Translations under genes and position numbers: made by a program
The notes under the pieces: generated by a model
Databases searched by the model: none
What the model saw: only the letters and a program-made list of their open reading frames with translations
What the model was told of the DNA's origin: nothing
Assembly: GCF_004337985.1 (NCBI RefSeq)
Contig: NC_043741.1
Coordinates: 2,425,348 to 2,489,347, forward strand
Reading direction: 5' to 3'
DNA from: Pyricularia pennisetigena
Taxonomy: Eukaryota; Ascomycota; Sordariomycetes; Magnaporthales; Pyriculariaceae
Length of the DNA stretch: 64,000 bases
Shown: piece after piece, positions 21,346-31,988 of the stretch
Layout of the letters: every line of letters starts with the position of its first letter
How positions within the stretch are numbered: position 1 is the first letter of the stretch

Positions 21346-22374
21346 GGCGTGTCACGACAAGATGAATTTTGTTCTTGGTTCGTGGATTTGTTAGTACGGA
21401 GTATGAAAAGTGTTTTGATGCATATCTACTCGGACATATGGACTTGGCTGCGAAGCCGGGGAATTCGGGCAAGAGATTGGGACCTAGCAGCGGCTACGTC
21501 GGGTTCTGAATACCAGGCGCCGGACGTACTGAGAGTTGGCTGATTGATCTTCACTCGATGTATTTAATATTGCAATGATACCTCAGTCTTTCTCATTAGT
21601 GGCTATCACGCATGGTTCTTAGTTGTGTGGACTTTCAAACATTGAACGTTCGATAGGTGCGGTTAGCAACATTGAACAATACAGATGATGCGGCTAACAC
21701 CATCTCACCTGCGAATTTTTTACAACAAAGAAATCGCCGGCGAGATGCCGATCAGCCAGCTGCAATGACTCTCAGGTTGTTTGACAGATCTGCCTCGGCA
21801 GCTTATCCCGTCTGCGGAGATGTGCATGTCGGCAGGGTAAGCTCTGTCGAACCCCTCCCCGACTTGACGTAAATACAGGGATCAACAGACATAGGCACGG
21901 TAGACAATAATGTCAATTGTTTGTCTTGAATATTCGAGGTAGTGCTCTCCTGGAGGTTGGACATGTAGCGCGATTATTGATACTCTTTGCACATGACCTT
22001 CTGCTCCTTGCCTTGGGTTCGATGTGACCATGCCTCTTTAGCACTGAACTAGCTTGGACCCTGCCTGTTGTAATAATGCATTGGACAACACAAAAGCTAG
22101 AGTCGTCCATCGCACGTGATTTATTCTTGCTTACATAAGACAGTTTGAGTCGTTATAGATGTTGGAAAGACCCACACGAACCTCTCATCAGGGTCCATCC
22201 TTTCCATCTTTCTCACTTCACGTCCAGAGAAGTCATGATCTTTTCGGCCACACCAATGTATGAACTATTAACCCATACAGTATCACCATTGGCCATTTCT
22301 TGGTCACCGAAACCAGGGTAACAAGGGCTTGATGTCTCGACCTGAACCCTCAACTTTTTTTTATTGAGCCAAGA
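21346..22374. other. intergenic region
   Basis: ISU1 3' flank and the upstream region of the zinc-finger gene. No supported gene. A TACAGTA word lies at 22276. Confidence 0.6.
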
Positions 22375-24825
22375 ATGGATACAGCCGCTGGGATTACAGA
22401 AAGCCAACGCTCCTCGTCACCTGAGGATGGCACCTACAGACCACCAAAAGGACTAGAGGATGGTTACGACTCTGCCGCCACGGCTGGGGGGAATGGATCC
22501 AGGGATGGTGACTACCAAGCTGATCCTGATTCTTCTGAGTGGGATCTCGACACGGACGACGTCCGCTCAATCTCGTCAACGGAGCTGCGCGAGGCCCGAC
22601 CAAACCGCTGGAAGGGCCCAGCACCGACGTGGCGGGCCTTGACGGAACAGGACCGCCTAACCTACGAGGCGTTTGTATCTTTGCGAAACCAGGACCTCTC
22701 TGCTCATCTGTACACTGCGTTTGCACTCAAGCGTCGAGGACAGATGCAAGGTAGTGGCGACGCCGAGACGGAAAACGACGCAGAAGATGAAGAGGATGGC
22801 GATTTCGATGCCGTCACGGGCACCCGTGTGCGCGGGTCTGACTGGGTACCGCCAAAGTCTTGGACTGCCTGGCCTCTGCGCTCGCACCTCGTTCCCCGCG
22901 ATTACGAGCTGATGTCAGGCTCAGCATCAGGAGATCCTCTGGATTCCTACACGCTGCGACGGACTGTAGTACTGGAGGAAGGCTCCTCACGGCCTGCTGC
23001 AGCTCTAGAGGATTTGCTCTGTGCTACAATGATTCGGACCGCAACAGATCGGTTCCGTCGGCGACAGGCCCTAGGCCATGTTGACAGCGAGAACAACCCC
23101 ATCTGTCAACATGACCACCAGGAGCGGCCGGGTTCGCCCGGCGGTCAGTCAGAGGGCGGTGAATGGCCTAACAGCAGCCCACCCTCGGCGCAGCTGCACT
23201 TATCTTCGCCACCACTAGCCAGCCCTACCCATGCAATCGAAGACAGGACTTACATCCCGTCGGCTGCGACTGACGATGACAAATCCCATGCTCTTCTTCG
23301 ACCTGCCGCTCGCCGGATCCTAGACTCTCTGGATGCGACGCTGCTCCGTCTTCACGACGCACGCGTCTGCGCAACTATGGATCTGTCCGAGACTTCGGGG
23401 ACTTCCTCTTCGGAGCAAGAAGAGAAGACTGAACCGTCAGAACACGAATCGGCTACTTCGGGTAGCAGGAAGCGTAAGCGTGGACGGCCGCGCAGTAAAA
23501 ACCCCATTGTACGCCCTAAGTTTATGGAACCGGAGAAACCCGGGCGAGGGAACAAGAGGAGGGTTGGTCGGCCCAGGAGAGTATACGTGCCACTGGATGG
23601 AGAGACGGAGAACGAAATGTTGATCCGTGTTGCAAAGGAGAGACATGAAAGGATCCCTGTGTTTAGCGACAGCAAGGAAAATTCGTGTAGGGAGACGTCA
23701 ACAGATGGAGGATCTACCGACAAGAAACCCGCAAAATCCAAGTCCAGTCGTTCAAAAGGGAGCGTCATCCTGAAGCTCGAGGGCGAGACTGAGCGGCAAT
23801 ATCAAGTCCGAGTAGCCAGGACGAAACATTTGAAGCTACCCGAGTTTCTTTCTGATGATGAAGACGCCCCGCAGGATGCGACGCAATCCCCCAGACAAGA
23901 CGTTCTGAAGACCGAACTCAGCTCGGAGATGGAGGTGGACGAAAAGCTGACCACCGACGAGGCTGCGGAAAGGAAAATTCGCCAGAAGAAAAAGACGATG
24001 AGTCGATGGCCACTGCGCAACTGGAGTGACGTCGTCGGCGCTGCCTCGCTCGCGGGCTTCTCGCCGGCGGTCGTCGCGCGTGTGACGCAGCGGTGCGCCA
24101 ACCTCTTTGGCCAGAGCATGGAGATGCACACAATAACCGAGGCGCCGGTAGCCGGGAGGCGGAAGCGGAAACGCACAGGCATGGTTACGAAGGAGTACCG
24201 ACCCGGAGGCTCATTATCGGAGACGTCACTCACGTCCGGAGGCGAAGATGGCAGCGACACTCATAGCAAGACCAGCGACGGCAGCGCCAGCCTCATTAAG
24301 ATGCAACGCCTGCGGAGCTTGAGCCGCGAGCCTGCCCTGCGCGGCGACGTCATCGTGGGATCCTCGTCTGACGATGGGTCTGACCGCAAGGCCATCGCCA
24401 GGGGTAGAGGCCGGCGGGCGAGCAGCGCAGCCGCGGCGGATGCGGGGTTCTTTTGCCCACACGCGGCCTGCAGTAGGTTCATCAAGGCTTTTACACGTCG
24501 TGACAACCTGGCTCGTCACATGAATCTCGTGCATGGAGAAGCGAATCCCGGCTATGGTCAAAGTCGGAGCCGGAGTCAGAGCCGCGGGCCTGCTCAGAAC
24601 GATCAGGACGGCGGTGAAGATGACGAGTTCGAAGGCGGGGAGGACAGTGCGGACGAGATGGACGGTGCTGTTCACGTTGATGGATTCCTCAAGCCCATCA
24701 AGATTAGGCAGGGGTGGCGGGCGGAGGACTTCACGAAGAGGAGAGATAAGGGTGAACCAGGTGGTACTCGTCGGCAGGGACGGAGCAGACGAGGGAGACG
24801 AGACTCTGATGGCTACGAATCTTGA
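22375..24825 (+). CDS. nuclear protein with Rrn9-like domain, AT-hooks and C2H2 finger
   Basis: A single-exon gene, 816 aa. Near residues 75-125 is a block (RWKGPAPTWRALTEQDR, then LSAHLYTAFALKRR) that I match to the fungal Rrn9 domain of RNA polymerase I initiation factors. AT-hook-like motifs occur near residues 370 (KRGRPRSK) and 397 (RVGRPRR). Two related segments around residues 402-435 and 463-497 share the pattern L-GETE...RVA+.+H...P.F and look like an internal duplication. A single C2H2 finger lies near residues 694-718 (CPHAAC...RHMNLVH), followed by an acidic then Arg-rich tail. Most of the chain is charged and disordered. This suggests chromatin or promoter binding, perhaps in rDNA transcription. 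The Rrn9 assignment is from memory of the motif; the finger and AT-hooks are plain. Confidence 0.7.
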   Translation: MDTAAGITESQRSSSPEDGTYRPPKGLEDGYDSAATAGGNGSRDGDYQADPDSSEWDLDTDDVRSISSTELREARPNRWKGPAPTWRALTEQDRLTYEAFVSLRNQDLSAHLYTAFALKRRGQMQGSGDAETENDAEDEEDGDFDAVTGTRVRGSDWVPPKSWTAWPLRSHLVPRDYELMSGSASGDPLDSYTLRRTVVLEEGSSRPAAALEDLLCATMIRTATDRFRRRQALGHVDSENNPICQHDHQERPGSPGGQSEGGEWPNSSPPSAQLHLSSPPLASPTHAIEDRTYIPSAATDDDKSHALLRPAARRILDSLDATLLRLHDARVCATMDLSETSGTSSSEQEEKTEPSEHESATSGSRKRKRGRPRSKNPIVRPKFMEPEKPGRGNKRRVGRPRRVYVPLDGETENEMLIRVAKERHERIPVFSDSKENSCRETSTDGGSTDKKPAKSKSSRSKGSVILKLEGETERQYQVRVARTKHLKLPEFLSDDEDAPQDATQSPRQDVLKTELSSEMEVDEKLTTDEAAERKIRQKKKTMSRWPLRNWSDVVGAASLAGFSPAVVARVTQRCANLFGQSMEMHTITEAPVAGRRKRKRTGMVTKEYRPGGSLSETSLTSGGEDGSDTHSKTSDGSASLIKMQRLRSLSREPALRGDVIVGSSSDDGSDRKAIARGRGRRASSAAAADAGFFCPHAACSRFIKAFTRRDNLARHMNLVHGEANPGYGQSRSRSQSRGPAQNDQDGGEDDEFEGGEDSADEMDGAVHVDGFLKPIKIRQGWRAEDFTKRRDKGEPGGTRRQGRSRRGRRDSDGYES

Positions 24826-25383
24826 ATGAAAGAGGCTCGGCTACGGTGCCTAGCTCCAAAGCACCTTGTTCCCACAGGTTCACAGTAAACGCCAGTAAGG
24901 CTTGTGAGTGCTATAGCAGGGCTTTTCCACGGTCGTCTCAGAGCATGGGTTGGTACGATCGAAAACAACTCAAAATGATCATCGCCTAATCCAGGCGTGC
25001 TTTCTGCCCGCCTTCACAGATAGATCAAAGCCCACATTCATATATATATATATATATATGTGCCTTCCTCATGAACCACTCACACAAACACATTCATATC
25101 ACAAACTCAAGTCATCTAGATGGCAAAACATCCAATATCATTTCCATGGTATCACTCGTCTCAGTAGCTTCTCTATACAAAAGGGAAAAAAATATCGAAT
25201 GGCTAGCCACTTGTCCGCTTAGCGTGATTAGGTATGCATGCGTGACATTCATGTCCAAGAAGAAAAAAAACCACACCGATGCTGTGAATGCCCGGACAAA
25301 AGAAAAAATTAAAACAACGCCATTTATCCCAAGCGCACCACAGGTATGCAAGAATTACAAGACAAACAAATAGGAAATCTTAT
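24826..25383. other. convergent intergenic region with (TA)n
   Basis: 3' flanks of two convergent genes. A TA dinucleotide run spans about 25039-25060. No gene is seen. Confidence 0.7.
25039..25060. repeat. (TA)n microsatellite
   Basis: About 11 TA units between two convergent genes, likely in a 3' untranslated or terminator region. Confidence 0.85.
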
Positions 25384-28300
25384 TCATAGCCAGAGGAGCC
25401 AGCGTCCAACGCCAATGACCCCCCTGCCCACGCCGAGAAAGACCCTCGCGATTACGACGACCGCCCAGACGAACCACATGAACCCGACGAGCCACCACTC
25501 GACGGCCAGCCAGCCTGCGCGCCTAACCCACCGGAACCGCCGTCGCCGTCGCCGCAGCAGCTTCTCGATAATGTCCACTGCCCGCTTGACCTGCAGCCGC
25601 TGCCCGTCAACTAGGTCGCGACCCATGTGGTCCGCCTCGTCTGCCCCTGTCCGGACGAGACTCGACAGGTCGACTGCGACCTGGTACCGGAGGGCATCGA
25701 TTCGAGACATGAGCGAGGGTGTCGTGCGCGTCGCGAAAACCTCCGACTGCTGGTGCCACTGCTGCGCCAGCTGCTGCATGGCATCAGCCGCGGCGAGGGC
25801 CTCATTCCTGTGTTTGGCCGCAAGGCTGGAAAGCGGGTACGGGTAATGTTGCTGCAACATTAGGCCCGTAGAAGCCTGTCTATTCGAAGGGCGGGAGCCT
25901 TCCTTGTCCGTCAGGCCACGAGATGCGATCTCCGATGCCATTATACCAGTGCGTAATACATGTGCGCGTTGTCGGAAAACCTCGCGTTGATCCATGCCTT
26001 GTCTCTTGTTGGGAAGAGGCTCACGAGGCGGCCACTTTGCGGCCGAGCTGTCGCCCCCAGCTTCTGTCGCGGGGATTTCATCCTTGGTCTTGTCCTGTTT
26101 TCTATCCTGCCGAATGGGGAAAACAGGCGATGCGCTTGGTGAAGTGGGTGTCGCAGCTTGTACATCAAGCTTGGGCGGTTTGAGTAGCTCGAATCGAGAA
26201 GAGCGCCGGCTCATTGGATGCGACAGGGGAGACCCGAGATCAGGCGATAACATCCCACCCCCTGGACTGTGCATTCCATTTCTGTCAAATGCGTCTGGCC
26301 ACAGGTGCTTGTTGCCCTGATCGGATGTCGTCTGTTGGTGCAACGCTTTCGGGTTGTCGAGTTCGAGTGTACTTTTTCGGGACTCGTCGCGACGACGACC
26401 CCTTTGCCGACCGTTGGCAACATCCGTATCCGAGGCCTCGGAATCGGAGCTGGCAATGTCTGCTCTTGTCTTTTCCAGCTCTGGCCTCTGGGGCGACGGA
26501 GACGTCTCCTCCGTGGAAGATTCTTTTCTCCACAGGAGATCACCAACTTTGGAGACACCGGACCGCAGAACACTGTCGATGCGAGGTGGTGCTCTACTGA
26601 AGAAGCCACGAAGCCCAGAGTCCTCCCGCTTAATCTCACCCGTGTGGCTCTTCTGGGACTTTGTGTTGCTAGTATCTGTTCTAGATGTGACCTTACGCGG
26701 TGGCGAACCGTATTTCTCCCTGGGTGATGGCGATGGTTTGAGCTTCTCCGGAGGTACCAAGGCACGAGGAGGGGATTCGATCATCCCGGGCGATACTGAT
26801 CCAAGTGGCTGGTCATCAAGAGTAGCACCCGGCGTGACGGCATCCGAAGCACCACGCACTCTGCTGCGGCTCCTATCCCGCTGAAGCTTCTGCTTGACAC
26901 GGCTGAAGGGATTTCTGCTCGGCGAGCCAGACCTACTGTGACTAGGAGAGAGATCCTTGCCAATTGGTGGGAGCACAAACCCACTGGCACCTTCGGTTCC
27001 TCGCACGCCTCGCATGTCTGGTGATGTGGGTCGGGAGGAATCATAGTCTATCGAGGGGCGCCGCTGTCGGGGCCCCCAGAAACTGGGCACATCCAAGCTG
27101 TCACGGCCTTGACCTGGACTGGCTGGGGACGTAGGTCCACTTGGAAGTTGAGGCTGAAACCTGTGGGGAGTTCTGCCACGGATGCTGCTCTCTGAAGCGC
27201 TTTGCAAGTCTTTGATTAAGTTGTCTTTTGAATTGAAGCGGCTTTGCGGGCGACTTGGTCCTGCAGAATTGGTCTTGACTCTCTCAGGTGAACTGAGAGC
27301 GGTAGGGCTTGAGACCGGCAGAGGCGACTTTATGTTCACGCCACTTGAGTTGGAAGCCGTCATCTGTTGCTCAAAGGAGTTTCTATTCTCCCGCGCAATC
27401 ATTTCTAGCATCTGTTTCTCGAGTGCGTCTCTGTCACTGGCGGTAATGGTCTGGCTGCGCACCATGCGCTTTTTCCGGGATCCAGTTTCAGATTCGGACT
27501 CGTCTGATATTGAACCTCTGCGGAACCTTAGAAGCTCGTGTGCGCTGCCATGGACCGAACTGCTATGGCGGTGGTGAAGTCCCCTCAGCTTCTGTAGTTT
27601 TTCTCTTGCACCACTCGGCATGTGCTGTCTATATCTGGACACTTCTTCCGATGATTTTCGATGGTCTGAGGACGTGGATGACCGTCCCTGTTCAATAGTG
27701 TCCTTCATGGTAGTGGTAGGAGCAGGGGCTGCCGCGGATGAAGCTGTTGCGGATGCGGCAGCGATCGCAGCAGCAATCGCACCACCAGGCGTCGAAGATG
27801 AGAGGTTGTTGTCTTTCCAATGAGACCATGCTCTTTGACGGCCGTGGCCCTGTGGGAAGACTCGCTTGTAGTTTCGATCCTCCACATACTTCTTGTTGTC
27901 GCCCTGCTCGAGCCAGTAAATATCTGCAAGCATATCTGCTGGATTGATGACCCAGTCTACCCTCGGCCTTTTAGGCTTTGAAGAAGCCATGGGCCCGTTG
28001 GTTGTTGCACCGGTGGCAGAGGATGTATTCGCTTGGTCTTGGCCAACAAGCTTCTCGGCCGGCTCGAAAGTGGGCAAAACCGCTTTCCCGCCTCCTCTCG
28101 TCGCCGCGAGTCCTGATATTTGCCCCACCCATTCGGTAACGTTCTTGACATCGCCGAAGCCCTGGGCATCTCCATCGATGGCCTTCCGCTCACGTGCCCT
28201 CACTTTCCGATTCCGTATATACTGCAGTGGATTGTACTCCCGGCCAAGTCTCACCATCAGCTCGTTCTCCAAGTAAGCTGGCGCTCCAGAGGAAGAGGTG

Positions 28301-29583
28301 CCTGGATGATCAGCTGGCTTGAGAGGTGGCACCAAATCGAGCACGCGCCTGTATTGCGCCAGCAGCTCCAAGTGATCCTTGGCCTTTTGTACACGAGCAA
28401 GTGTCGATGGTGAGCAATGGTAGAGAAAGCCGCTGGCATCTCCACCCATATCGAAAGAGGCATGCAGCGGGCTGGTGACCCTTGTTTGTTGGCCAGCGGG
28501 AGCAGCTGATGTGGACGATGCGAGTCTGCTGGCTCTCGGAGACATATTGCGTGAGGATCGCCTCTGCTGCTGGAGATGCTGCCTTAGGCCGCCTGACAAC
28601 GAGCTATCCGGCATCGGTGCCAAACTTGGAGGTATCGGCTGTGAACTGTTTCGTCTGGCGGCTAAACGCCGCGATTCGCTTAGGCTCAAAGCCATGTTGA
28701 CGATGTGGGTAGAATCTAGATCGAGGCTATGTCTTGCAGAAGAGGAAGATGACTTGGATGAAGCTGTACCTGGTGGCAACCCAGGCAAGCCGGTCTCGAT
28801 GTATTTATTGGCCTGATCTTCATAGCTCACGGCTTCGCCTGGTGTTGCTATTCCCGTGGAAGAAGACGAGCCAGTGGGTCTCGAGGCATTAGTAGTATCT
28901 AGCCTTTTGGAGGCAGCAGTTGGCCTCTGGCGTAGGGTATTTTCTGATTGAAGCAGCGACGGCCTCGATGCGGGGACCGACGAAACCGGAGGCTGCGCGG
29001 TGGAAGTTTGCGACTGTTCCAGTATTTTATCCGCTGCAGAGCTTGTAGCGACATTGCTCATGGGCCTCGCGGGCGTGCGAGTGGCGGGCGGCAAACCTTG
29101 CCTCTGCCACAAGCTGCTGTCGCGCCCAGCGGGATCTGAAGATGTGCCATCGAATAAAGGCCCCGAGAGAAGGAATGCGCTGCTTGATCGGTTCTTGTGC
29201 GTGCGCGAGCGAGAGACCCCGCTGCCCCGGGTATTAGCCTTCGCGTTGGTGGCTGCATTGTGTTGTTGGCGCTCCAGCACTGGCGACGCCTGACCTGCTG
29301 AGGAATTTCGCGAAGTTTGGTATGTGAGCATGGAGTTATCGTTTGTGGTCGTCGTGGAAAATATGCTCGGCGGGGAGGTGGCGGTCGAGCTCGACTCGGC
29401 AGCAGCTGGAGGCTGACGAATACGGACGTGGCTGTTGGCCCCCGAATGTTTGTTATGGCTTGTGTCGGTGATTCCTAACCCGGGCGCATCGCTACTGTCG
29501 TGAGTGTTATGTGAATTGAGCAAGCCTTGGAGCTGTGCTTGGCGGGAGTGTGTGTCCTGATGGCCGGCATCATGCTCCGTCAT
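25384..29583 (-). CDS. large tail-anchored Ser-rich protein, unknown function
   Basis: A single uninterrupted frame of 1399 aa from a clear ATG. Residues 1-380 are Ser/Thr/Gln-rich and disordered. A compact conserved-looking block runs from about 383 to 590. It opens with FLYHCSPSTLARVQKAKDHL, continues through NPLQYIRNRKVRARERKAI, and ends with the aromatic-rich WVINPADMLADIYWLEQGD. This is followed by 700 residues of basic, Ser/Pro-rich sequence with many possible phosphorylation sites. Near the C-terminus are helical segments (EALAAADAMQQLAQQWHQQ; VDIIEKLLRRRRRR), then a strongly hydrophobic tail from about 1360 (WWLVGFMWFVWAVVVIARVF) ending three residues after the last Trp. The topology fits a tail-anchored protein with a cytosolic bulk. 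I cannot name the family. It converges on the zinc-finger gene. Confidence 0.8.
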   Translation of the reverse strand: MTEHDAGHQDTHSRQAQLQGLLNSHNTHDSSDAPGLGITDTSHNKHSGANSHVRIRQPPAAAESSSTATSPPSIFSTTTTNDNSMLTYQTSRNSSAGQASPVLERQQHNAATNAKANTRGSGVSRSRTHKNRSSSAFLLSGPLFDGTSSDPAGRDSSLWQRQGLPPATRTPARPMSNVATSSAADKILEQSQTSTAQPPVSSVPASRPSLLQSENTLRQRPTAASKRLDTTNASRPTGSSSSTGIATPGEAVSYEDQANKYIETGLPGLPPGTASSKSSSSSARHSLDLDSTHIVNMALSLSESRRLAARRNSSQPIPPSLAPMPDSSLSGGLRQHLQQQRRSSRNMSPRASRLASSTSAAPAGQQTRVTSPLHASFDMGGDASGFLYHCSPSTLARVQKAKDHLELLAQYRRVLDLVPPLKPADHPGTSSSGAPAYLENELMVRLGREYNPLQYIRNRKVRARERKAIDGDAQGFGDVKNVTEWVGQISGLAATRGGGKAVLPTFEPAEKLVGQDQANTSSATGATTNGPMASSKPKRPRVDWVINPADMLADIYWLEQGDNKKYVEDRNYKRVFPQGHGRQRAWSHWKDNNLSSSTPGGAIAAAIAAASATASSAAAPAPTTTMKDTIEQGRSSTSSDHRKSSEEVSRYRQHMPSGAREKLQKLRGLHHRHSSSVHGSAHELLRFRRGSISDESESETGSRKKRMVRSQTITASDRDALEKQMLEMIARENRNSFEQQMTASNSSGVNIKSPLPVSSPTALSSPERVKTNSAGPSRPQSRFNSKDNLIKDLQSASESSIRGRTPHRFQPQLPSGPTSPASPGQGRDSLDVPSFWGPRQRRPSIDYDSSRPTSPDMRGVRGTEGASGFVLPPIGKDLSPSHSRSGSPSRNPFSRVKQKLQRDRSRSRVRGASDAVTPGATLDDQPLGSVSPGMIESPPRALVPPEKLKPSPSPREKYGSPPRKVTSRTDTSNTKSQKSHTGEIKREDSGLRGFFSRAPPRIDSVLRSGVSKVGDLLWRKESSTEETSPSPQRPELEKTRADIASSDSEASDTDVANGRQRGRRRDESRKSTLELDNPKALHQQTTSDQGNKHLWPDAFDRNGMHSPGGGMLSPDLGSPLSHPMSRRSSRFELLKPPKLDVQAATPTSPSASPVFPIRQDRKQDKTKDEIPATEAGGDSSAAKWPPREPLPNKRQGMDQREVFRQRAHVLRTGIMASEIASRGLTDKEGSRPSNRQASTGLMLQQHYPYPLSSLAAKHRNEALAAADAMQQLAQQWHQQSEVFATRTTPSLMSRIDALRYQVAVDLSSLVRTGADEADHMGRDLVDGQRLQVKRAVDIIEKLLRRRRRRFRWVRRAGWLAVEWWLVGFMWFVWAVVVIARVFLGVGRGVIGVGRWLLWL

Positions 29584-31310
29584 GGCGGATTGGCAGCCGA
29601 GAAAACAGGCGGCATCCGGTGGCAGTTGCTTGGTGTCTGCCTAGCTTTTGTCGCTTCACATGCTAGGCCTTTGCGGTGACGGAATTGTTTATGTCTTCTG
29701 CGCAAGTAATTTTGAGACGGTCGAATGACAGGCTCAGTCTCACCTTGGGGAGGAGCAGGCGGAAGGAACAAAGCAAGCTAGAGAGGCGGCTAGTCTGGTT
29801 GTCGATTAGGGCGGCACGGACTTGTGAGCTGTCTGTCGGCGTCAATGTGGAATTTTCACAAAAGCATGATGATTGTTGAAGATTGGGGCGGCACGGAGCA
29901 CGCGCGTCAAGTCGATCCAGGATAGGGTGCCCAAGAGATGTTGTATGTATGGTACGCTAGTGCTGGATGCGGAAGTCGGCACTTTCTGCCAGCTTGTCTG
30001 CGTCCGAATAACCAACCAACTGAACTTATCGTTACAAGACAATTTTTCGGGTGCTACTGGTGATGAACGGGACCAAAGGCTGTTGACAGCAATTGAAGGT
30101 TGAAAGTCCAATGAACCCAACAGCGACGTTGACCGATCTTTACTGCAAACGGCCCTGTTTACTCCTGGACAATGATCAGGGTTGGTCCCTAGACCCAAGG
30201 ACCCTGCCTTCTTCGCTTGTGCCCTTTTTGACCTAGCAGCCCAGAGAGAGATGGCGGCCTCCTTGATGGCTGAGTCGCGCCAGGCGCCCATCTTGATTGA
30301 ACTCAGCCGAAGATACAAGCAAGCTGCAGGGACATGGCACAGACAGGGGCCACCTTCTGATCTGTGTTAGCGGGGCGATTCACATGGGCCCCACATCGGT
30401 TATGGACGATTGCAAACAGTTGTACGCCATTCCGTCATAATCAATTTGCACATTCAGTTTCAATGTTTCAATACTGTCTTTGTTCTAAACGTGAATGACG
30501 GATGCTACACCTGGGAATCTCTAATAAAGTAACTACTGTCTCCCTCTGGATTTCTATGCGGATTATATCTCTCTTTATCTTGCTAGGTGAGATTTATCCT
30601 CGCAACCGATCAGCAAGGTCTTCTTTTACCGTGTCTTGGGTCATGCCGACAAACTCATTCTTTGGGTTTTCATTTGCGCCCCAAGTACCCTAACCCTCCA
30701 TCTACGGTTTAGGCTTCCAACCCTTCTAAGACTTCCAAGGCTTCCTACCATCGACATAGAAGTGCGGACAATTCCAGCCATATCGAAAGCCAATCGAGCC
30801 TCAATTCAGATAAGCATTGACGATTGGTGTTACCGAGCCGACGAAGCTAAGAAGCAAGTGCTTGCCTAACAACCTGCGTTGGAATTGCCCGCGCAGGTTG
30901 CTTCTCATCGCTTCACACCGCAAAACAGGACGATTCGGCCGGCTCTCAACCCGGGGCTAGCGCACCTTCAAGCAACAAGCAAACGTTGCATGCTTGTCTA
31001 CAAACGGTTGCGCCGCGAGGGCCGTGCCGTTTACCGGTGAAGTCGCTGGTCTGGCATCTGATTAATTGCTTTGGCAGGTATCAATTGTCCAATCTTTTTT
31101 TTTTTTTTTTTCTTCCAACATGCACCTGAAAGTACTGAGCGTAACAAATAGCATGGTAGGGAGTACCTCACCTGTGCTTCCAAGGCTCCGTCTGGTGTGT
31201 CACTTGGGGCTTACAGATTTGCACCTGAACAAGAAGCAGTCTGCAGGCCTGGGAAAAGACAACTAAATTCTACCTCGTCCTCGATTTCCCTCGCCTTGTT
31301 TGCAGTATTA

Positions 31311-31344
<34 letters not shown>

Positions 31345-31497
31345 CCTCTGTTCTCTTCTTTATGATATTTTGGCATGCTTGCTTCAATTTGGTTCGCATC
31401 AGCTTCGACGTCCCTGTGACGGACGTCAGTATCGACGTCATGAATTCTTTCCTTTTTAATTCTCCTAGAATTCCTATTTGCTTCATCATCTCTCAAG
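29584..31497. other. intergenic region
   Basis: Upstream region of the tail-anchored protein gene and beyond. No supported gene. T run near 31097 and a 30-nt poly(A) tract at 31312-31341. Confidence 0.55.
31312..31341. repeat. poly(A) tract, 30 nt
   Basis: 30 uninterrupted A residues in intergenic DNA, followed by a CT-rich segment. Confidence 0.9.
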
Positions 31498-31935
31498 ATG
31501 GCACTCGTCCAGCTTCCTAATTACGAACCGCTTGCCAGTATTGTACAATGCATGCAACCCAAGACTTGCTTCCAGCTGTCCAGATTAGGCTTGGGCGCAC
31601 GACAATTCACTACTCCGTCTCCGTTCCATACTGCCTCTTTCATCTTGGCGGGTTGCAATCGCTTCCCTTCTGCTTCCGGATATCGATACAGCCATTTCCT
31701 GACGTCGTGGATTCATCTGAGTTGGTTCGAAATAACAGTAGAGGCCAATGCTGCCAACTATACGAGATACGCCGATAGGCATCAAGCGAGGCCTGGAGGC
31801 CCACGATCTCCGATCGATGTTGATGACCCACAAGATATGTGCCCAACCTCACAACTTAGAAAGCATCCATGCAATACCTGGCTTGGCTGCTATATTAGTT
31901 ACCATAAAGCAGCATTCCAGCCTTGCCAGCCGTGA
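31498..31935 (+). CDS. possible small protein, 145 aa (weak)
   Basis: The ATG sits in a good context (CTCAAGATGG) after a pyrimidine-rich stretch resembling a fungal leader. The frame gives 145 aa with eight or so Cys and many aromatic residues but no motif, signal peptide or membrane segment that I recognise. Codon use is mixed. A run of C with an ambiguous base follows 35 nt beyond the stop. It could be an orphan gene, the first exon of one, or chance. Confidence 0.22.
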   Translation: MALVQLPNYEPLASIVQCMQPKTCFQLSRLGLGARQFTTPSPFHTASFILAGCNRFPSASGYRYSHFLTSWIHLSWFEITVEANAANYTRYADRHQARPGGPRSPIDVDDPQDMCPTSQLRKHPCNTWLGCYISYHKAAFQPCQP

Positions 31936-31970
31936 TAACAGCATAAGCACTGTTGCACTCTTCTTCCGAG

Positions 31971-31988
31971 CCCCCCCCCCNCCCCCCC
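31971..31988. other. poly-C run with ambiguous base (N at 31981)
   Basis: Ten C, one N, then seven C, followed by GCCGCC. This is the only ambiguous base in the window and probably marks a homopolymer that was not resolved in sequencing or a joined gap; the true length is unknown. Confidence 0.9.

Noticed and set aside
29842..30318. 158-codon minus-strand ORF upstream of the tail-anchored protein gene
   Set aside because: Basic, low-information peptide lying in the presumed 5' flank; no homology or splice signals recognised.
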